The notes: generated from the sequence alone by a model not told the origin. 64,000 nucleotides of DNA from Phascolarctos cinereus (GCF_002099425.1 NW_018344288.1:1116001-1180000), one strand, 5' to 3'; positions 1-10,338 are shown, counted from the stretch's first letter. Program-made: numbers and translations.

Positions 1-140
1 GAATTAGGGGTACCACGGATTGGTGAGACTTCCAGGATCACACAGCCAGTATGTGTCAAAGGTGGAATTGGAACTCAGGTCTTCATAGTTCAAAGACCAG
101 CTCTCCATTCACTATACTGTTCTGCCTCTGAATTAAATAA
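1..140 (-). repeat. tRNA-derived SINE fragment (marsupial type 2)
   Basis: Antisense SINE. 'gatcacacagccagtatgtgt' is the complement of the 'ctgtgtgaccctg' core, followed by the complement of the B-box segment ('aactcaggtctt') and by 'ccattcactatact', the complement of the SINE head. The copy is cut by the window edge. Family is recalled from marsupial SINEs of the Mar1/Mon1 group. Confidence 0.7.
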
Positions 141-1544
141 CATCTGCCATTTAAATAAACATTAGCTCTGGAGAACATAAACATACTAGCAGAACTAGTT
201 TAAACTGGGCTTTGCCTCAGGAAACAACATCCAGGTCAGGATGTGTACACCCTACCTCCCTGGCAAGGCTCACTTTTTCCCTGTGACCACTGTCTTGCCT
301 GTGTCTCACCTTGAGGTCCCCGGTCAGCCTGTGCCCTGTCCTGTGGCAACAGGATGTCACCCCCAGGTTCCCTTTCTCTTGGTGCCCCTGTCCTGGGGTC
401 ACTTTCCTCCTCAGTCCCAAAAGGGCCAGGGACCAGACTGCAATATTTCCTGGTACAACTGTACCCATCACTGGCCTGTGCTCAACTGTACCATTGCCAT
501 TTTCTCGACTATTTTTCCCCAAGGTGAAAAAAAAAATTCCTTCTTATGACTGCATGTAAGACATATTCCTGGAAAATCCTTGGGGAGAAATATCTCCCAT
601 ATAAATAGTTTTATGCAAATGTACTCATATGACAACAATTAAAAAAAAGGGCTGATGATCTTAACTAAAGTATTTAAACCAGGCATCTTTATAACCACAA
701 AACATTCATGGGGCAATTCTAAGGGAAAAAAATGGTTGCCAGAGAAAACTAAGTTCTTTATTTCCAAAGAACTGAAATCATGTGAATTTGCTGATTACAG
801 AAGATGAATTTCTTTTAGGACTCTAGACCCATTTTGGTATGTTGTTGTTGTTTTCATTATTGTTAGTTTGAGCAATCTGGAAATAAGAGGGGGAAAAAAT
901 TGGATGTATCAGTGGGCCACCCCACTATTAAAATGAGTGTCCCAATAAGCCAGTAAGAAATAAGGGTTTTTTTTGTCTAATAAAATGTAAAATTATTCTT
1001 ATTTGAGGCCTGCACTACAATGTTTTAAGTATATTATAAATCTTAAATAGTCTTTCCCATCAAGATTCATGGTATGGATTGGTCCAGACAACTTCTTAGG
1101 CCCCTTTCATGATTCTAATGAAAATTAGTCTCTCCTTGACACATGGGCCTTTACTCGGTGGTAAGACAAGTTTCATAGATTACAGTGAAGGCCCAAAGTC
1201 TCCAGTGGACAGAACTCTAGGAGGGATGGAATTTCCCAACCTTGCTAGGAAACACAAATGCATACCTTATCTGGGTTCCACTGTGGAGAGGGATAGATTA
1301 GCAAAACACATGCTATTTAGACAGAGTTTTGCTTACATAGTTTAAACATGGAACTAGAAAAACGAATTCAACACTCATTGTTGTGAAATCACATTCACCT
1401 AAAAGAGCTAACCCCTCTTTGAAAACTAAGCCACATGACCACAGATTTAATTGACCTCAGGGGCAGAAAATGGAGTCCCATTGTGATCTCTGTCTTTTTG
1501 TATGAGTAGTAGTAAGAAAAATAGTCTACAGAGAGACATACATG
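141..1544. other. No gene recognised; short GC-richer patch
   Basis: Mostly AT-rich DNA without a recognised repeat or exon. Positions 225-530 are richer in C and G, with loose internal repetition of 'cctgtg/ccctgtcc' words, and give overlapping open frames on both strands. Overlapping frames of that kind are typical of skewed composition, not of coding. It could be an unrecognised LTR or MITE. Confidence 0.5.
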
Positions 1545-1676
1545 GAACAGAGGCTAGAGTTGGCTTCTGAGTTAGGGAGACCCACAGGATTCAGGTCCTG
1601 TCTGTGATACATACTGGCTATATAGCTCTGGGCAAATCACTTAAACTCTCAGTACCACCACAAAACTCTCTGAGAC
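1545..1676 (+). repeat. SINE, marsupial type 2, sense
   Basis: Reads head to tail: 'ggattcaggtcctgtctgtg' (degenerate B box), 'gctctgggcaaatcacttaa', 'ctctctgagacaa'. The late part differs from the MIR type and matches the SINE whose 3' half carries 'ctctctaagactata'. It directly abuts the MITE that follows. Confidence 0.6.
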
Positions 1677-1850
1677 AAGGGTTCTTAACCTTTTCTGCAT
1701 CATAGATCCTATAGCAGTCTGGTGAAGGCTATGGATCCTTCTCAGAACAATGTTTTTAAATGCATAAAGTATGTAGGTTTACAAAGGAAATTTATTATAC
1801 TGAAATACAGTTATCAAGTTAACCAATCCCAGGTCTAAGACTAAAAATTA
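1677..1850 (-). mobile_element. hAT-like MITE fragment ('ggttcttaacc' family)
   Basis: Begins 'caagggttcttaacctttt' and runs through 'gcagtctggtgaaggctatg', 'aaatgcataaa' and 'tgaaatacagttatcaa'. These words recur in the copies near 36.7, 45.1, 51.9 and 61.2 kb. Only one terminal inverted repeat (TIR) is present, so the copy is truncated. Confidence 0.6.
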
Positions 1851-2624
1851 TACTTACTGATCCACATTAGTAGAGAACGCTAGTTCTTTACCAGGAAAAA
1901 TCTCCTTATATTGATGAAATCACAAATTGTTTTTTTTTAATGTCTATAGAACACTGAATATAAAACAGTAAAAATAGGAGAGTAATTTGTCTTCAGACAA
2001 CTTACAACTGAAGTTAATCAGAAGAGATGAGAAGAACGAGATAACAGCAAAAACAATAATAATACATTTGCTATGGCTGTGATTCTTCTTGATGATTGAA
2101 AATTGGCCAGCAAATGCAAAGGCAGCAGATCTGGCAGTGGTCTGCCCCCATGTGGTCCTTGCCAGTGGTAAGTCAGCTGTTCCGCCATGGGACTGAATTA
2201 TTACAAAAGCATAGAAAACTGTATGGAAGAAAATTAGTAAAACATCGCTGTATCTGATGAACCTCTTGCAAGCATTGCCAGAATTACAGAGTAACTTTTA
2301 GATGAACGTAGCATGGCACAGTGAAAAGAGCATTGGAGATCGCCTTTACAATGGCGTTCCATTAAGGAAATTTTGGCTGTCTTTTGGTTTAAGGAACTTT
2401 AGGAAATTAGCCTGGATCTCTAAGAGGATCACCTGTGGAACATGGACCCTTCCCCCCCCAACCCCCCAAAAGAAAAGGTTTTGGTGAGCCTTCTGTAGAA
2501 AGTTGTATTCCCTGTGTGTTTCTGGGATTCCTGGAGAAAAAAATACCCTTGGTTGTTTCAGGGATCCAGTGGGTCAAAACCCATACAGGAAAGGAACTCA
2601 GGAAATTTTATCTGAACTTCCTTT
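1851..2624. other. No gene recognised
   Basis: A possible SINE head lies near 2306-2345 ('agcatggcacagtgaaaagagcattgga'-like, MIR-type start), but its body cannot be followed. The 61-94 residue open frames here show no recognisable motif. Confidence 0.4.
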
Positions 2625-2890
2625 CGCCTTCAATCTTTCCCAGCATCAGGGTCTTTTCCAATATGTCCCATCTTCTCATTATACAGCCAAAGTATTTAAG
2701 TTTCAGCTTCAGTATCTGACCTTCCAGTGAACAGCCTGAATTAATTTCATTCGGTATTGACTAATTTGATCTCTGCTGTCCAAGGGACTATCAGAAGTCT
2801 TCACTAGCACCACAATTCAAAAGTGTCAATTCTGTGGTGCTCAGCTTTCCTCATAATCCAAATCTCACAGCCATACATTGCTACTGGAGT
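2625..2890 (-). mobile_element. RTE/BovB-like LINE 3' fragment, antisense
   Basis: The complement matches the end of the BovB reverse-transcriptase ORF as remembered from cattle. 'cagcatcagggtcttttcc', 'agtttcagcttcagtatctg', 'gtccaagggac', 'accacaattcaaaagtgtcaa' and 'tggtgctcagcttt' occur in order. It covers the same region as positions about 11790-12010, with many changes and small indels. It is a dead, 5'-truncated copy. Confidence 0.85.
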
Positions 2891-4164
2891 GTGGCTATAC
2901 GAGCCCAAAGCCAAACAGGTTTGGTGTCTCACCTGAAGGGTAACTGGGGACTTCCAAGTCCCTATTCCCAGTGGGTTGAACAAGGCCTGGGAGCTCTGTA
3001 GGGACCAGCTGTTTCCTCTGAGAAGGGAGCCTTGATTTTCTTGTCCTTTTCATTTCATTTATTGGGCTGGGTTAAGGAAGACCTTTGCAAAGTTATATTT
3101 TATGTATTAGGTTGTATCACTATGTATTTGGAAGTACAAAAGAACATTATTTTCAGGCTTGATTATGAATGGTGCCATTTTGAGACAGTGGACAAGAGAT
3201 GAAAGGATGATGCTTAAACTTCCTTACGATCCCAAGGGAATGGAGATATAAGCACTGTGTTCAAAATGGACCCTGGCCAATACGCTGAGGATGGCAAAAT
3301 TAACATCTTAAGGGGGCAGGCAAGATGGGGGTGGAAGAATGTAATGATGGACCAATTAATAAGGCCCCAGTGTTTGCAGTGTATTCAGTATGTCTTGCCT
3401 CATTCTGATCCATGCAGAGGATCAATCATCCTGCTTCACCACATGTCTAATGAACCTGCCCTTCCCAACCCTTCAGAACACATGCGGGTATGTTCTGAGA
3501 GTTTCTTGTGGGTTTACTGCATGGTGATGAAAAAAGTCTATTAATTGGTTACTGAGCAGAACTGAGTAAGCATGAAACGGTTGGTGTAGCTGAGCTCTCA
3601 CTCTTGGCTGTCAAGGAGGAAGACTTGCCATAAGCCTTTGGGTATGGGGGTGGGGCAGCAACTTTGGCTGCCTTGTATTCCTACTGTAGAGAAGGAGAAT
3701 GACCTTCTTAACCCAGCCCAGCAAGGAGCTAGCCCAGGTGAACAAGGGAGCAGCCTGTCCATCAGCTATGTGGCACTCAAACGAATGTGGTGGGAGTGGG
3801 AGGCGGCAGTTGAGGAGAAGATTGGCATGTTTGGTAGCAAATGCTTCAAGTTTGAGTCCACTCAGAGGAGACAGTGAACCCTTGGTACGGGGTATACTTC
3901 GGTTCTTGCTATACCTTCCAAGCAGTGATGAGCTGGAGTCCATTTGTACCAGCTCATGAGAGCTGATTGTTAAATCTTCAGTGTGAGCACTTTCACCTTA
4001 AAAATTAGCGATCACAACAAATACTTTATTGTTTTGTTAATAGTCTAGACTTATAAAGCAACAGATAAAATGTTAGTAACAGACTAAATTAAGAAGTGTG
4101 TCTTGTATATAGACACACGTATACATATATATTTTTTTTTCTGGAGAAATATTTAAAGTAAACT
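2891..4164. other. No gene or known repeat recognised
   Basis: About 1.3 kb of mixed composition. Overlapping open frames at 3611-3959 lie on both strands in a GC-richer patch and lack family motifs. It could hold an old unrecognised LTR or single-copy DNA. Confidence 0.4.
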
Positions 4165-4268
4165 CTATAAATGTAGGTAAGTCACTTATCTGTCCTGGGT
4201 CTTATTTCCCTCATTTCCCTTAGATGACCTCTAAGGTCCCTTCCAATTCTAAATCTGTGATCCTATAC
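4165..4268 (+). repeat. MIR-type SINE, 3' part
   Basis: Shows 'gtaagtcacttatctgtcc' and then 'tagatgacctctaaggtccc' and 'ttccaattctaaatctgtgat', the tail common to MIR-type SINEs of marsupials. The tRNA-like head is missing. Confidence 0.7.
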
Positions 4269-4404
4269 TTTTACATACAGAGGAAAAACTGAGTTAGGTT
4301 AACAATCTGTCTTACTGTAGTAGTAATTGGGCAATACCACAATGAATAAGTTAAGAATAATCTGTAATGAGAATATTAATGAAATATTATAATCCTGCAT
4401 ACTA

Positions 4405-4600
4405 GTCAGCTAGCATGTATTAAGTGCCTACTACGTGCCAGGAACTTTCCTAAGCACTGGAGATTCAAAGAAAGGTGAAAGAAATACAGTCTCTACTCTG
4501 AAGGAACTTACAATCTAATGGGAATACAACATACACAACTATGTACATACCAGAAACATAGGACATGTTAGAGATAATCAATCTCAGAGGGTAAGCACTA
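4405..4600 (-). repeat. L2 LINE 3' end, antisense
   Basis: Complement of the L2 3' terminus: 'tattaagtgcctactacgtg' (complement of 'cacatagtaggcgcttaata'), then 'aagcactggagattcaaaga' and 'ggaacttacaatctaatggg'. Confidence 0.8.
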
Positions 4601-4604
4601 GTGA

Positions 4605-4779
4605 CTATGTAGTTATTTGAGATTTATAATCTTTGCATGAATCATTTTATTTCATTTGATCCTCAGAACAACCCTGTGAGGTAGTTAATTACAGGTACTT
4701 CAAAAAAACTGATAAGGAAATAGGTTTGCAGACAGGTTAAATGACTTTCCTATGATCATACAGTTTGAACTCAAGTCTC
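4605..4779 (-). repeat. MIR-type SINE, antisense, interrupted by a younger SINE
   Basis: 'tcatttgatcctcagaacaa', 'ccctgtgaggtag' and 'aggttaaatgactttcc' follow the antisense MIR order. The copy stops at 'tgaactcaagtctc' (4766-4779), the left TSD of the SINE inserted at 4780-4945. Confidence 0.7.
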
Positions 4780-4945
4780 TTTCTTTCTTTCTTTCTTCCT
4801 TTCTTTCCCTTTTTTTTTTTGAGGCAATCACGGTTAAGTGACTTGCCCAGGGTCACACAACTAGTAAATGTCTGAAGCCAGATTTGAACTCAGGTCCTCC
4901 TAACTCCAGAGCCAGTGCTCTATCTATTGTACCACCTAGCTGTCA
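4780..4945 (-). repeat. Young tRNA-derived SINE (WSINE1/Mar1-like) with TSD
   Basis: The antisense copy starts with its tail, seen here as (TTTC)n plus a T run, so the sense tail is A/GAAA-rich. 'aagtgacttgcccagggtca', 'tttgaactcaggtcctcc' (B-box complement) and 'gtaccacctagctg' (head complement) follow. It is flanked by 4766-4779 'tgaactcaagtctc' and 4946-4959 'tgaactgaagtctc', a 14-base duplication with one mismatch. That fixes both ends and indicates L1-type retroposition. Confidence 0.85.
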
Positions 4946-4959
4946 TGAACTGAAGTCTC

Positions 4960-5075
4960 AAGAAAGTGAGTTCCTTGAGAGCAAGGACTGCTTTGTCTTT
5001 CTTTGTGTCTCCAGCACTTAACACTGTGCCTGGCATATAGTAGGTGCTTAATAAATACTAGCTAATGATTAACTT
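4960..5075 (+). repeat. L2 LINE 3' end
   Basis: 'gttccttgagagcaaggact', 'tgtgtctccagcacttaaca' and 'tggcatatagtaggtgctta' ending in 'ataaata' match the L2 3' end. Confidence 0.85.
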
Positions 5076-5309
5076 TCTATTGTACATCTCTATCTATATA
5101 GTACCTTATAATAGAAACCAATGTTCAAAATTATGGCATTCAAGGAACCACAAGATTTTCAATCATCAAAGTATGAATAGATTAAGGTTCCTTTACTATC
5201 ATTATTAAATTAGGGTTATTTTACTACAAATATTAAGGCAGAAAATACACTGATGCATTTTAGAGTTAGATTTTCAACAATAAATTTTGAAATGAAAACT
5301 CATTTTTCC

Positions 5310-5425
5310 AGATAATTCAAGTCAACATTTGTCAAGCGCTTACTTTGCATAAGACACTTTGCTAGAGATGCCGGAGATATGAAGACAAAAATAAAATAAT
5401 TCATGTCCTCTAGGACCTTATATTC
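5310..5425 (-). repeat. L2 LINE 3' end, antisense, diverged
   Basis: 'gtcaagcgcttactttgcat', 'acactttgctagagatgccg' and 'cctctaggaccttatattca' follow the antisense L2 terminus with heavy divergence. Confidence 0.6.
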
Positions 5426-6100
5426 AACAGATCCTCCTAAATCAATTAGAAAATTCAATTAAGCCAAAACACCCTATCCCCCAAGACTATATGTAAATGT
5501 CTACTTCTAAGCTGCCTAGGTCTCACTGCTGATTGGTTGTTAAGGAATAATTCTTCTAAATGTTCTGAAAAACATTGGATACTAAGCAAAACAAACATAC
5601 AACAGCAAAACCTTAAGCTATTCACATCCATTTACTTATCCACTCCTGGACACGTACCACAAGGCAGTCAATGACAGAAAGGTCCTATAGATATCCAAAT
5701 GTTCTTACTATCACTTTTTGTGATTAAAAAAAAAAACTAGAAACAAAGTCAGTCCCCATTGACTGGGGGATGGAGGACCAGACTGAGGTGAGTGAATTTT
5801 TGTAGTGAATAGAACAATGAACACAAGGAATCTACAGAAATATGAGGAGGTCTGTATAAACTGACAAAGAGAGAAAAAAACAGAATCAAGATAGCAATAC
5901 AGCAGGTTTAAATAATGCAAAATTCGTTTTAATGCTAATCATAAAATGATACAAGTCGCTTTTAATAAGATCCAAAATTCAATTAATGAGATGGATGCAA
6001 GCTAGATGAGGATTTATTATCAGTCTGCACTTGCCTATCATCACGTGTGGATGTGATATGCTGTTGCATACCATATCACCAACAATTTGTGTTCATTTCT
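5426..6100. other. No gene recognised
   Basis: AT-rich and without a recognised repeat. The left part of the adjacent Tigger element may extend into it, but no terminal inverted repeat could be matched to the right side. Confidence 0.4.
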
Positions 6101-6104
6101 TTAA

Positions 6105-7080
6105 AGCACCCTTAACAAAATGAACAAAGGGATGACTTCAGACAGAAATAGTGCCAGCACAAAAAAAAGAATTTTATAATTATTACTGCATTAGAACAAA
6201 AAACATTATGTAATTGAAAGTCATGATGTGGTCCGAATAACTTAAATAGAACAAAATGTTGCAGTGCCTGAATTTATGGTATCGAATATAAAACATGCAG
6301 ATGGAATAAAAGAAAAAGGCGAAGTTGCATCAGCTTTTTTTTTGCAGTTTGCAAACAACTACAAGGAATAGAAATGTTACAATGATAGCAATGGAGGATC
6401 ATTTAGCTGTATAGATTGAAAATTGCAATCAAAGAGCCTTCCTTTTTGCAGAGCAGCCGTTCAGACAAAAACTTCAAGTGGATTTAAGGCAGTGAAAGAA
6501 AATGGAAATGAATGGTGATGTGTGTTGCATGTGTTGGCTTTGGAAATCAAGTTCAATTGCATAATGTCAGAATGACCAGAGACACGGCCAGTATAGTTGA
6601 GGATGCAGCAGCAAAATATCTTGATAATTGAAGGCAGATACGTTGATCAGTAAAGTTTTAATGTGGATGAAACAGGCTTATTTTGGAAAAGGATGCCTTC
6701 TAGAACTTACATTTCTAAGAAAAAACTCAACTTGGATTTAAAGTGCCTAAGAATAACTTAATTCACAAGAGGACTTAAAATAAAACCAATGCTTATTTAT
6801 TGGTCTTAAAATCCTTGAATTCTGAGGGGCTACAACCATCAATTGCTTCCAGTTCCTTCGTGGTCAAATAAGAAAGTGTATGTCACTAAAGCTGCTTTCC
6901 AAGACAAGTTTTCAAGCTATCTTAGCCCAGATGTTAAAAGATGTTGCAAGGACAATAATATCACATTTAAAACATTAATGATTTTAGATAACGCCCAGGT
7001 CATCCAACTATATTTTGTTCACCATGTGAGAAGATGAGCAGGCAAATTCATAAAGATGTAGATGAGGATTTAAAGGAAGG
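6105..7080 (+). mobile_element. Tigger/pogo-type DNA transposon, degenerate transposase
   Basis: Translating the three forward frames piecewise gives transposase signatures in the right order. These are an N-terminal helix-turn-helix-like stretch near 6190-6320, 'GFKAVKENGNEW'-like residues near 6480-6520, 'FNVDETGLFWKRMPSRTYIS' near 6656-6715, and 'KTLMILDNAQ' near 6970-7000. The DETGLFW block and the LDNA block hold two of the three acidic catalytic positions of pogo transposases. The 64-residue frame at 6843-7037 covers the second. Several stops and frame changes make it non-functional. Ends are approximate and no TIR pair was found. Confidence 0.85.
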
Positions 7081-7639
7081 GTAGACAGTTGAGTCTACAC
7101 TACTAAAGTGTTTTACATAACAATAAAATGTTTTTGTTATATTGTCAACATAGGCTTATCTTTAGGTATAACATTCAGTAATTTTAAAATTTTGCTCTCT
7201 ATAGCTACTCTATTACTTTGTAATATACCTAAATCAGAAATGCATTTTCTTATTCTTTGTTATGTTAATAAATAGATAAAATCTTACTGTAAAAATTTCA
7301 TTGAATATTTCTATGGGGCTAGAACCAATTACTAGATTTATATATAACTGAAACTTCAAATAGTAGAAATTCAAATAATGTGACCACTTCAAAGGATTCA
7401 TTATTCTCACTAACTAGGACCTAGCTGTATACATGATAATAATAATGTAAATTTAAACCCCCCCACAAATCACTAAAAGGCTGCTGAACTTGGATTAAGG
7501 CAATAATCAATATTGATTCAAGAGGACAGATATTGAAATATACATTCCTTTTCTTGGTACAGAATTGGGAGGGCAGGACGCTGTAGGTGATAAATGTTAC
7601 ACATACTATGAAATGCTACTGCTCTATCTTTTGGCTTTG
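7081..7639. other. AT-rich DNA, possible Tigger 3' flank
   Basis: No gene. The stretch may carry the non-coding 3' part of the Tigger copy (words such as 'aaacttcaaatagtagaaat' near 7350), but this could not be confirmed. Confidence 0.35.
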
Positions 7640-7798
7640 TATATCTGTATTTATACCTATTGCATGTGTATGCATATCTTTATAAATGTATGTGTATATG
7701 TGTGTGCTCACACATACACACATATGTTTATATTCATATTATATTGTATATTGTATATTATATATATTATATATATATATATACATATATATATTTTT
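7640..7798. repeat. TA/TG-rich microsatellite tract
   Basis: A degenerate mix of TGTA, TATG, CACATA and (TA)n with a purer (TA)n run near 7758-7790. The two open frames across it (Y, I and C-rich) are translations of the repeat. Confidence 0.85.
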
Positions 7799-8029
7799 AA
7801 TAAGAGAGGGTTCTATTTGGAGGGAAAAGGGAACATATCTCCCAATATCTGTGGTATTAAAAAAGGGCATCAATAAAACTTTAAATCAAAAGAATACTAT
7901 TGCTTAAGTTAAGAGCTTCCCCACTGCATTTCTCTTAAGAAAACCTGGAAAACACATCTGGTCACAGGTAGTCATTACATTCATCTGCAGAAAAGAGAGC
8001 ACTGAAAACAATCAGAACTCAGTCTGAAA

Positions 8030-8215
8030 CTCAGACTTTCTCTGTCATCTCAGTATCAAACCTTCACTAGAGCAGAAGAATGAAGTCAAGCAGGCCTTAG
8101 AAAGCATTGCTAACAACATGGCTGGTAGATGTGATGGAATTCCAGCTGAGCTATTTAAAATCTTAAAAGATGAGGCTGTTAAAGTGCTCTACTCAATATG
8201 CCAATGAATTTGGAA
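8030..8215 (+). mobile_element. RTE/BovB-like LINE fragment (RT N-terminal part)
   Basis: Translation gives 'EVKQALESIANNMAGRCDGI' and 'PAELFKILKDEAVKVLYSIC', close to the BovB segment 'ALESITMNKASGGDGIP.ELF.ILKDDAVKVLHSICQ' as remembered. A stop follows within the next codons. It is truncated on both sides and joined directly to an RTE-tail SINE. Confidence 0.88.
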
Positions 8216-8475
8216 ATCACTGAATGGGTGTTGCCTCAGACAAACTGAGACCTGGGAAAGACCTTAATTTAGAAAGGCCAAGGTCACCTGCTACATCTGG
8301 GGCCATCGCCAGTTTTCTTGATTTTTATCTTGCCACTGGATTTCAATAACTGGAGGAGAGAGTGAGGCTGAGGACTTTGCACAACTCTGCCTCACTTCAA
8401 TCCAATTTCACCAGCAAGTCAAGACACGAGCCTATGATGTCATCGACTCTCTTTGAGAATGAAGGATGAACAACA
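8216..8475 (+). repeat. RTE-associated SINE/3' tail unit
   Basis: Contains 'tgttgcctcagacaaactga', 'gacctgggaaagaccttaat', 'ggccaaggtcacctgctaca', 'atctggggccatcgccagt' and the terminal 'ctctttgagaatgaaggatg' plus 'aacaac'. I recall this as a frequent marsupial repeat ending in 'gagaacgaaggacaaacaac'. Its position right behind the BovB-like fragment suggests a non-autonomous RTE derivative or the RTE 3' tail. Confidence 0.65.
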
Positions 8476-9449
8476 GTCAAACCTTCAGCCTTACCTCCAT
8501 GCCACATATCTCAGCTTACTCTTCCTCATCACTTTTGACTTCTTTCTCCTTCCTCTCTCTTCATATATCCCATATGTTGCCAAGTCTTGTACTTTCCTCC
8601 TTTACAATATTTCTTATTTAAGTCCCTTCTCTCTACTCCGTAGGCACCACCCTAGTTCAAGCCCTCATCACTTGAGATATTGTAATGGCCTAATTAGTCT
8701 CCCTATCTCAAGTCTCTCTCTACTTTAATCCATCTCTATTCTACTGCCAAAGTGATTTTCCTAAAGCATAGATGTGAGCATGGTATCCCCTACTCAATAA
8801 ACTCTAGTGGTTCCTAATTGGCTCCAGTATCATATACAAAGTCCCCCTGTTTGGCATTTACAGCTGTTCCTCATGATCCTTAGATCCTCAATGATCTAAT
8901 GACATTGTCCCAGCTGCTGTTTAGCACATACGACACTCCATCTTTTGTTCCTCTGCTTTACACTGTCTATCTCCCATGCCTGGAGTTGCTCTCCCTCTCC
9001 ATCTCTACCTCTTAGAATCTCTGGCTTCCTTTAAGATTCATCTCAAACGCTCCTTTCTGCAACAGGTCTTTCCTCATTCCCCCAGCTGCAGAAAGGGACA
9101 TTTCGGATGAGTCTTAAAGGAAGCCAAAGATTCTAAGAGGTAGAGATAGGGAGGGAGAGCATTCCAAGCATGGAAGACTGCCAGTGTAAAGCAGAGGGAC
9201 AAAAGATGGAATGTTGTAAATGCTAAGCCGCTACATCCATATACTCTACATGCACCTTACTTGTACCTATGTTGCCTCTCATGCATGTTGTATTTACATG
9301 TTTGTATTTGTTACCTTTTTACACTGTGACATGTATTTACATGTTGGCTCAATCATTAGAATGTAAGTTGAGGGCAGGAGCTGTTTTTGCTTTTCCTTAC
9401 ACCACCAGCACTTAGCACTTTGCACTTTGCACAGTGCCTGCTACATAGT
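8476..9449 (+). mobile_element. L2 LINE 3' region, interrupted by an inverted segment
   Basis: The sense L2 order is 'ctgccaaagtgattttccta', 'gtggttcctaattggctcca', 'catgcctggagttgctctcc', 'aggtctttcctcattccccc', 'tgtatttacatg', 'agaatgtaagttgagggcag' and 'cagtgcctgctacatag'. The usual 'gcttaataaatg' end is absent: the copy stops near 9449 and joins Tigger-like sequence. An inverted copy of its own middle lies at 9087-9232. Confidence 0.8.
8915..9232. repeat. Large imperfect inverted repeat within L2
   Basis: Left arm about 8915-9061, right arm about 9087-9232, loop about 25 bases. The complement of the right arm reads 'acattccatcttttgtccct', 'ctgctttacactggcagtct', 'ccatgcttggaatgctctcc' and so on, against 'acactccatcttttgttcct', 'ctgctttacactgtctatct', 'ccatgcctggagttgctctc' in the left arm. 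I judge the arms roughly 85 percent alike by eye. Both are L2, so it is an L2 next to its own inversion or a second L2 inserted antisense. Confidence 0.85.
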
Positions 9450-9458
9450 CAAGCTCTC

Positions 9459-9512
9459 AGAGGCTATAACCATCAATCACTTCCAATTCTTCAGTAGTCA
9501 AATAAGAAAGCA
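9459..9512 (+). mobile_element. Short Tigger-like fragment
   Basis: 'cagaggctataaccatcaat' followed by 'cacttccaattcttcagtag' and 'tcaaataagaaag' parallels 6823-6878 ('tgaggggctacaaccatcaa', 'ttgcttccagttccttcgtg', 'gtcaaataagaaag'). The resemblance ends abruptly on both sides. Its origin as a second transposon copy is inferred. Confidence 0.55.
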
Positions 9513-9824
9513 TGAGTGACTTGTAGGCTTTTTGAGTGGCTATTTCTAACCCAAACAAAATTCTTTGTCTCCAGCTTCTCAGCATTGTACCCACATTTGG
9601 TAAAAGTGACTCCATCCTGCACTGCCAATGCAAGGATTCTGGACCATTCCTGAACAGGAACCTTGCCAGAAGTTTTTCTTCCTTCTAGGCCTAGGAGATT
9701 TCCATCTGAGCCTTGGAAGGGATGTTTGCATAAATAGGTCAAAGGTAAAGGTTCAGCTCAGCTCCTATTCCAAAGTTCACAAATTCCAAATTATTACACA
9801 AAACTAGAGGAAGTTTGATGTAAA
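9513..9824. other. No gene established
   Basis: An 83-residue antisense frame (9491-9742) crosses this stretch and runs into the Tigger-like fragment. It shows no family motif I recognise. A retrocopy fragment is possible but unsupported. Confidence 0.35.
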
Positions 9825-10015
9825 GTTAAGTCTTGAAGACCCAGATTCAAGTCCAGCCTTTGACAATCCAGCTGTGTGACCCTGAGCAAGTCTCTCTCTA
9901 TCTCTCAGTACTTATTAGTCTAAGACCTTAAACTTCCAAGGAGCCATCAACCTGCATTGTCAGAAAGAGTTTCCCCAAATGAGCTTCTCTGTATCAATGA
10001 AATCATAGGTCAAGT
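9825..10015 (+). repeat. SINE, marsupial type 2, near complete 3' half
   Basis: 'attcaagtccagcctttgac', 'agctgtgtgaccctgagcaa', 'ctctctatctctcagtactt', 'taagacctt', 'cctgcattgtcagaaagagt', 'ttcccc' and 'ccaatgaaatcataggtc'-like end. The 3' half matches the marsupial SINE ending in 'accaatgaaatcacaggtc'. Confidence 0.75.
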
Positions 10016-10197
10016 CTCTATTCAAGATTCAATTAAGAAGGTTTTACTGCCACATAATGATATGATAACATTGTACTTATTCAGAGGACAGACTTCCCAC
10101 AACTTTAATAAGGAATACAAGAAGCAGAAATACTCCACATGCTGAGTAACCAAAACAGTGGTCACAGAGCCCCTTAACTAAAAGCTTTCGAAATTTT

Positions 10198-10338
10198 TTT
10201 TAATTTTATTTTTTTTGGTGAGGCAATTGGGGTTAAGTGACTTGCTCAGAGTCACACAGCTAGTAAGTGTTAAGTGTCTGGTCTGAGGCTGAATTTGAAC
10301 TCAGGTCCTTCTGACTCCAGGGCCAGTGCTCTATCCAC
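10198..10338 (-). repeat. tRNA-derived SINE (WSINE1-like), antisense, 5'-truncated
   Basis: The T-rich tail complement is followed by 'gaggcaattggggttaagtg', 'acttgctcagagtcacacag', 'ctagtaagtgttaagtgtct' and 'gccagtgctctatccac'. The head 'ggcagctaggtgg' is missing. 'aaattttt' on both sides may be a short TSD. Confidence 0.8.

Noticed and set aside
225-530. GC-richer patch as a CpG island promoter
   Set aside because: CpG count is very low despite the C and G content, and there is no associated exon or TATA-like context.
7565-7907. Tyr/Ile-rich membrane-like frames
   Set aside because: Produced by the TA/TG-rich tract; no signal peptide or family pattern.
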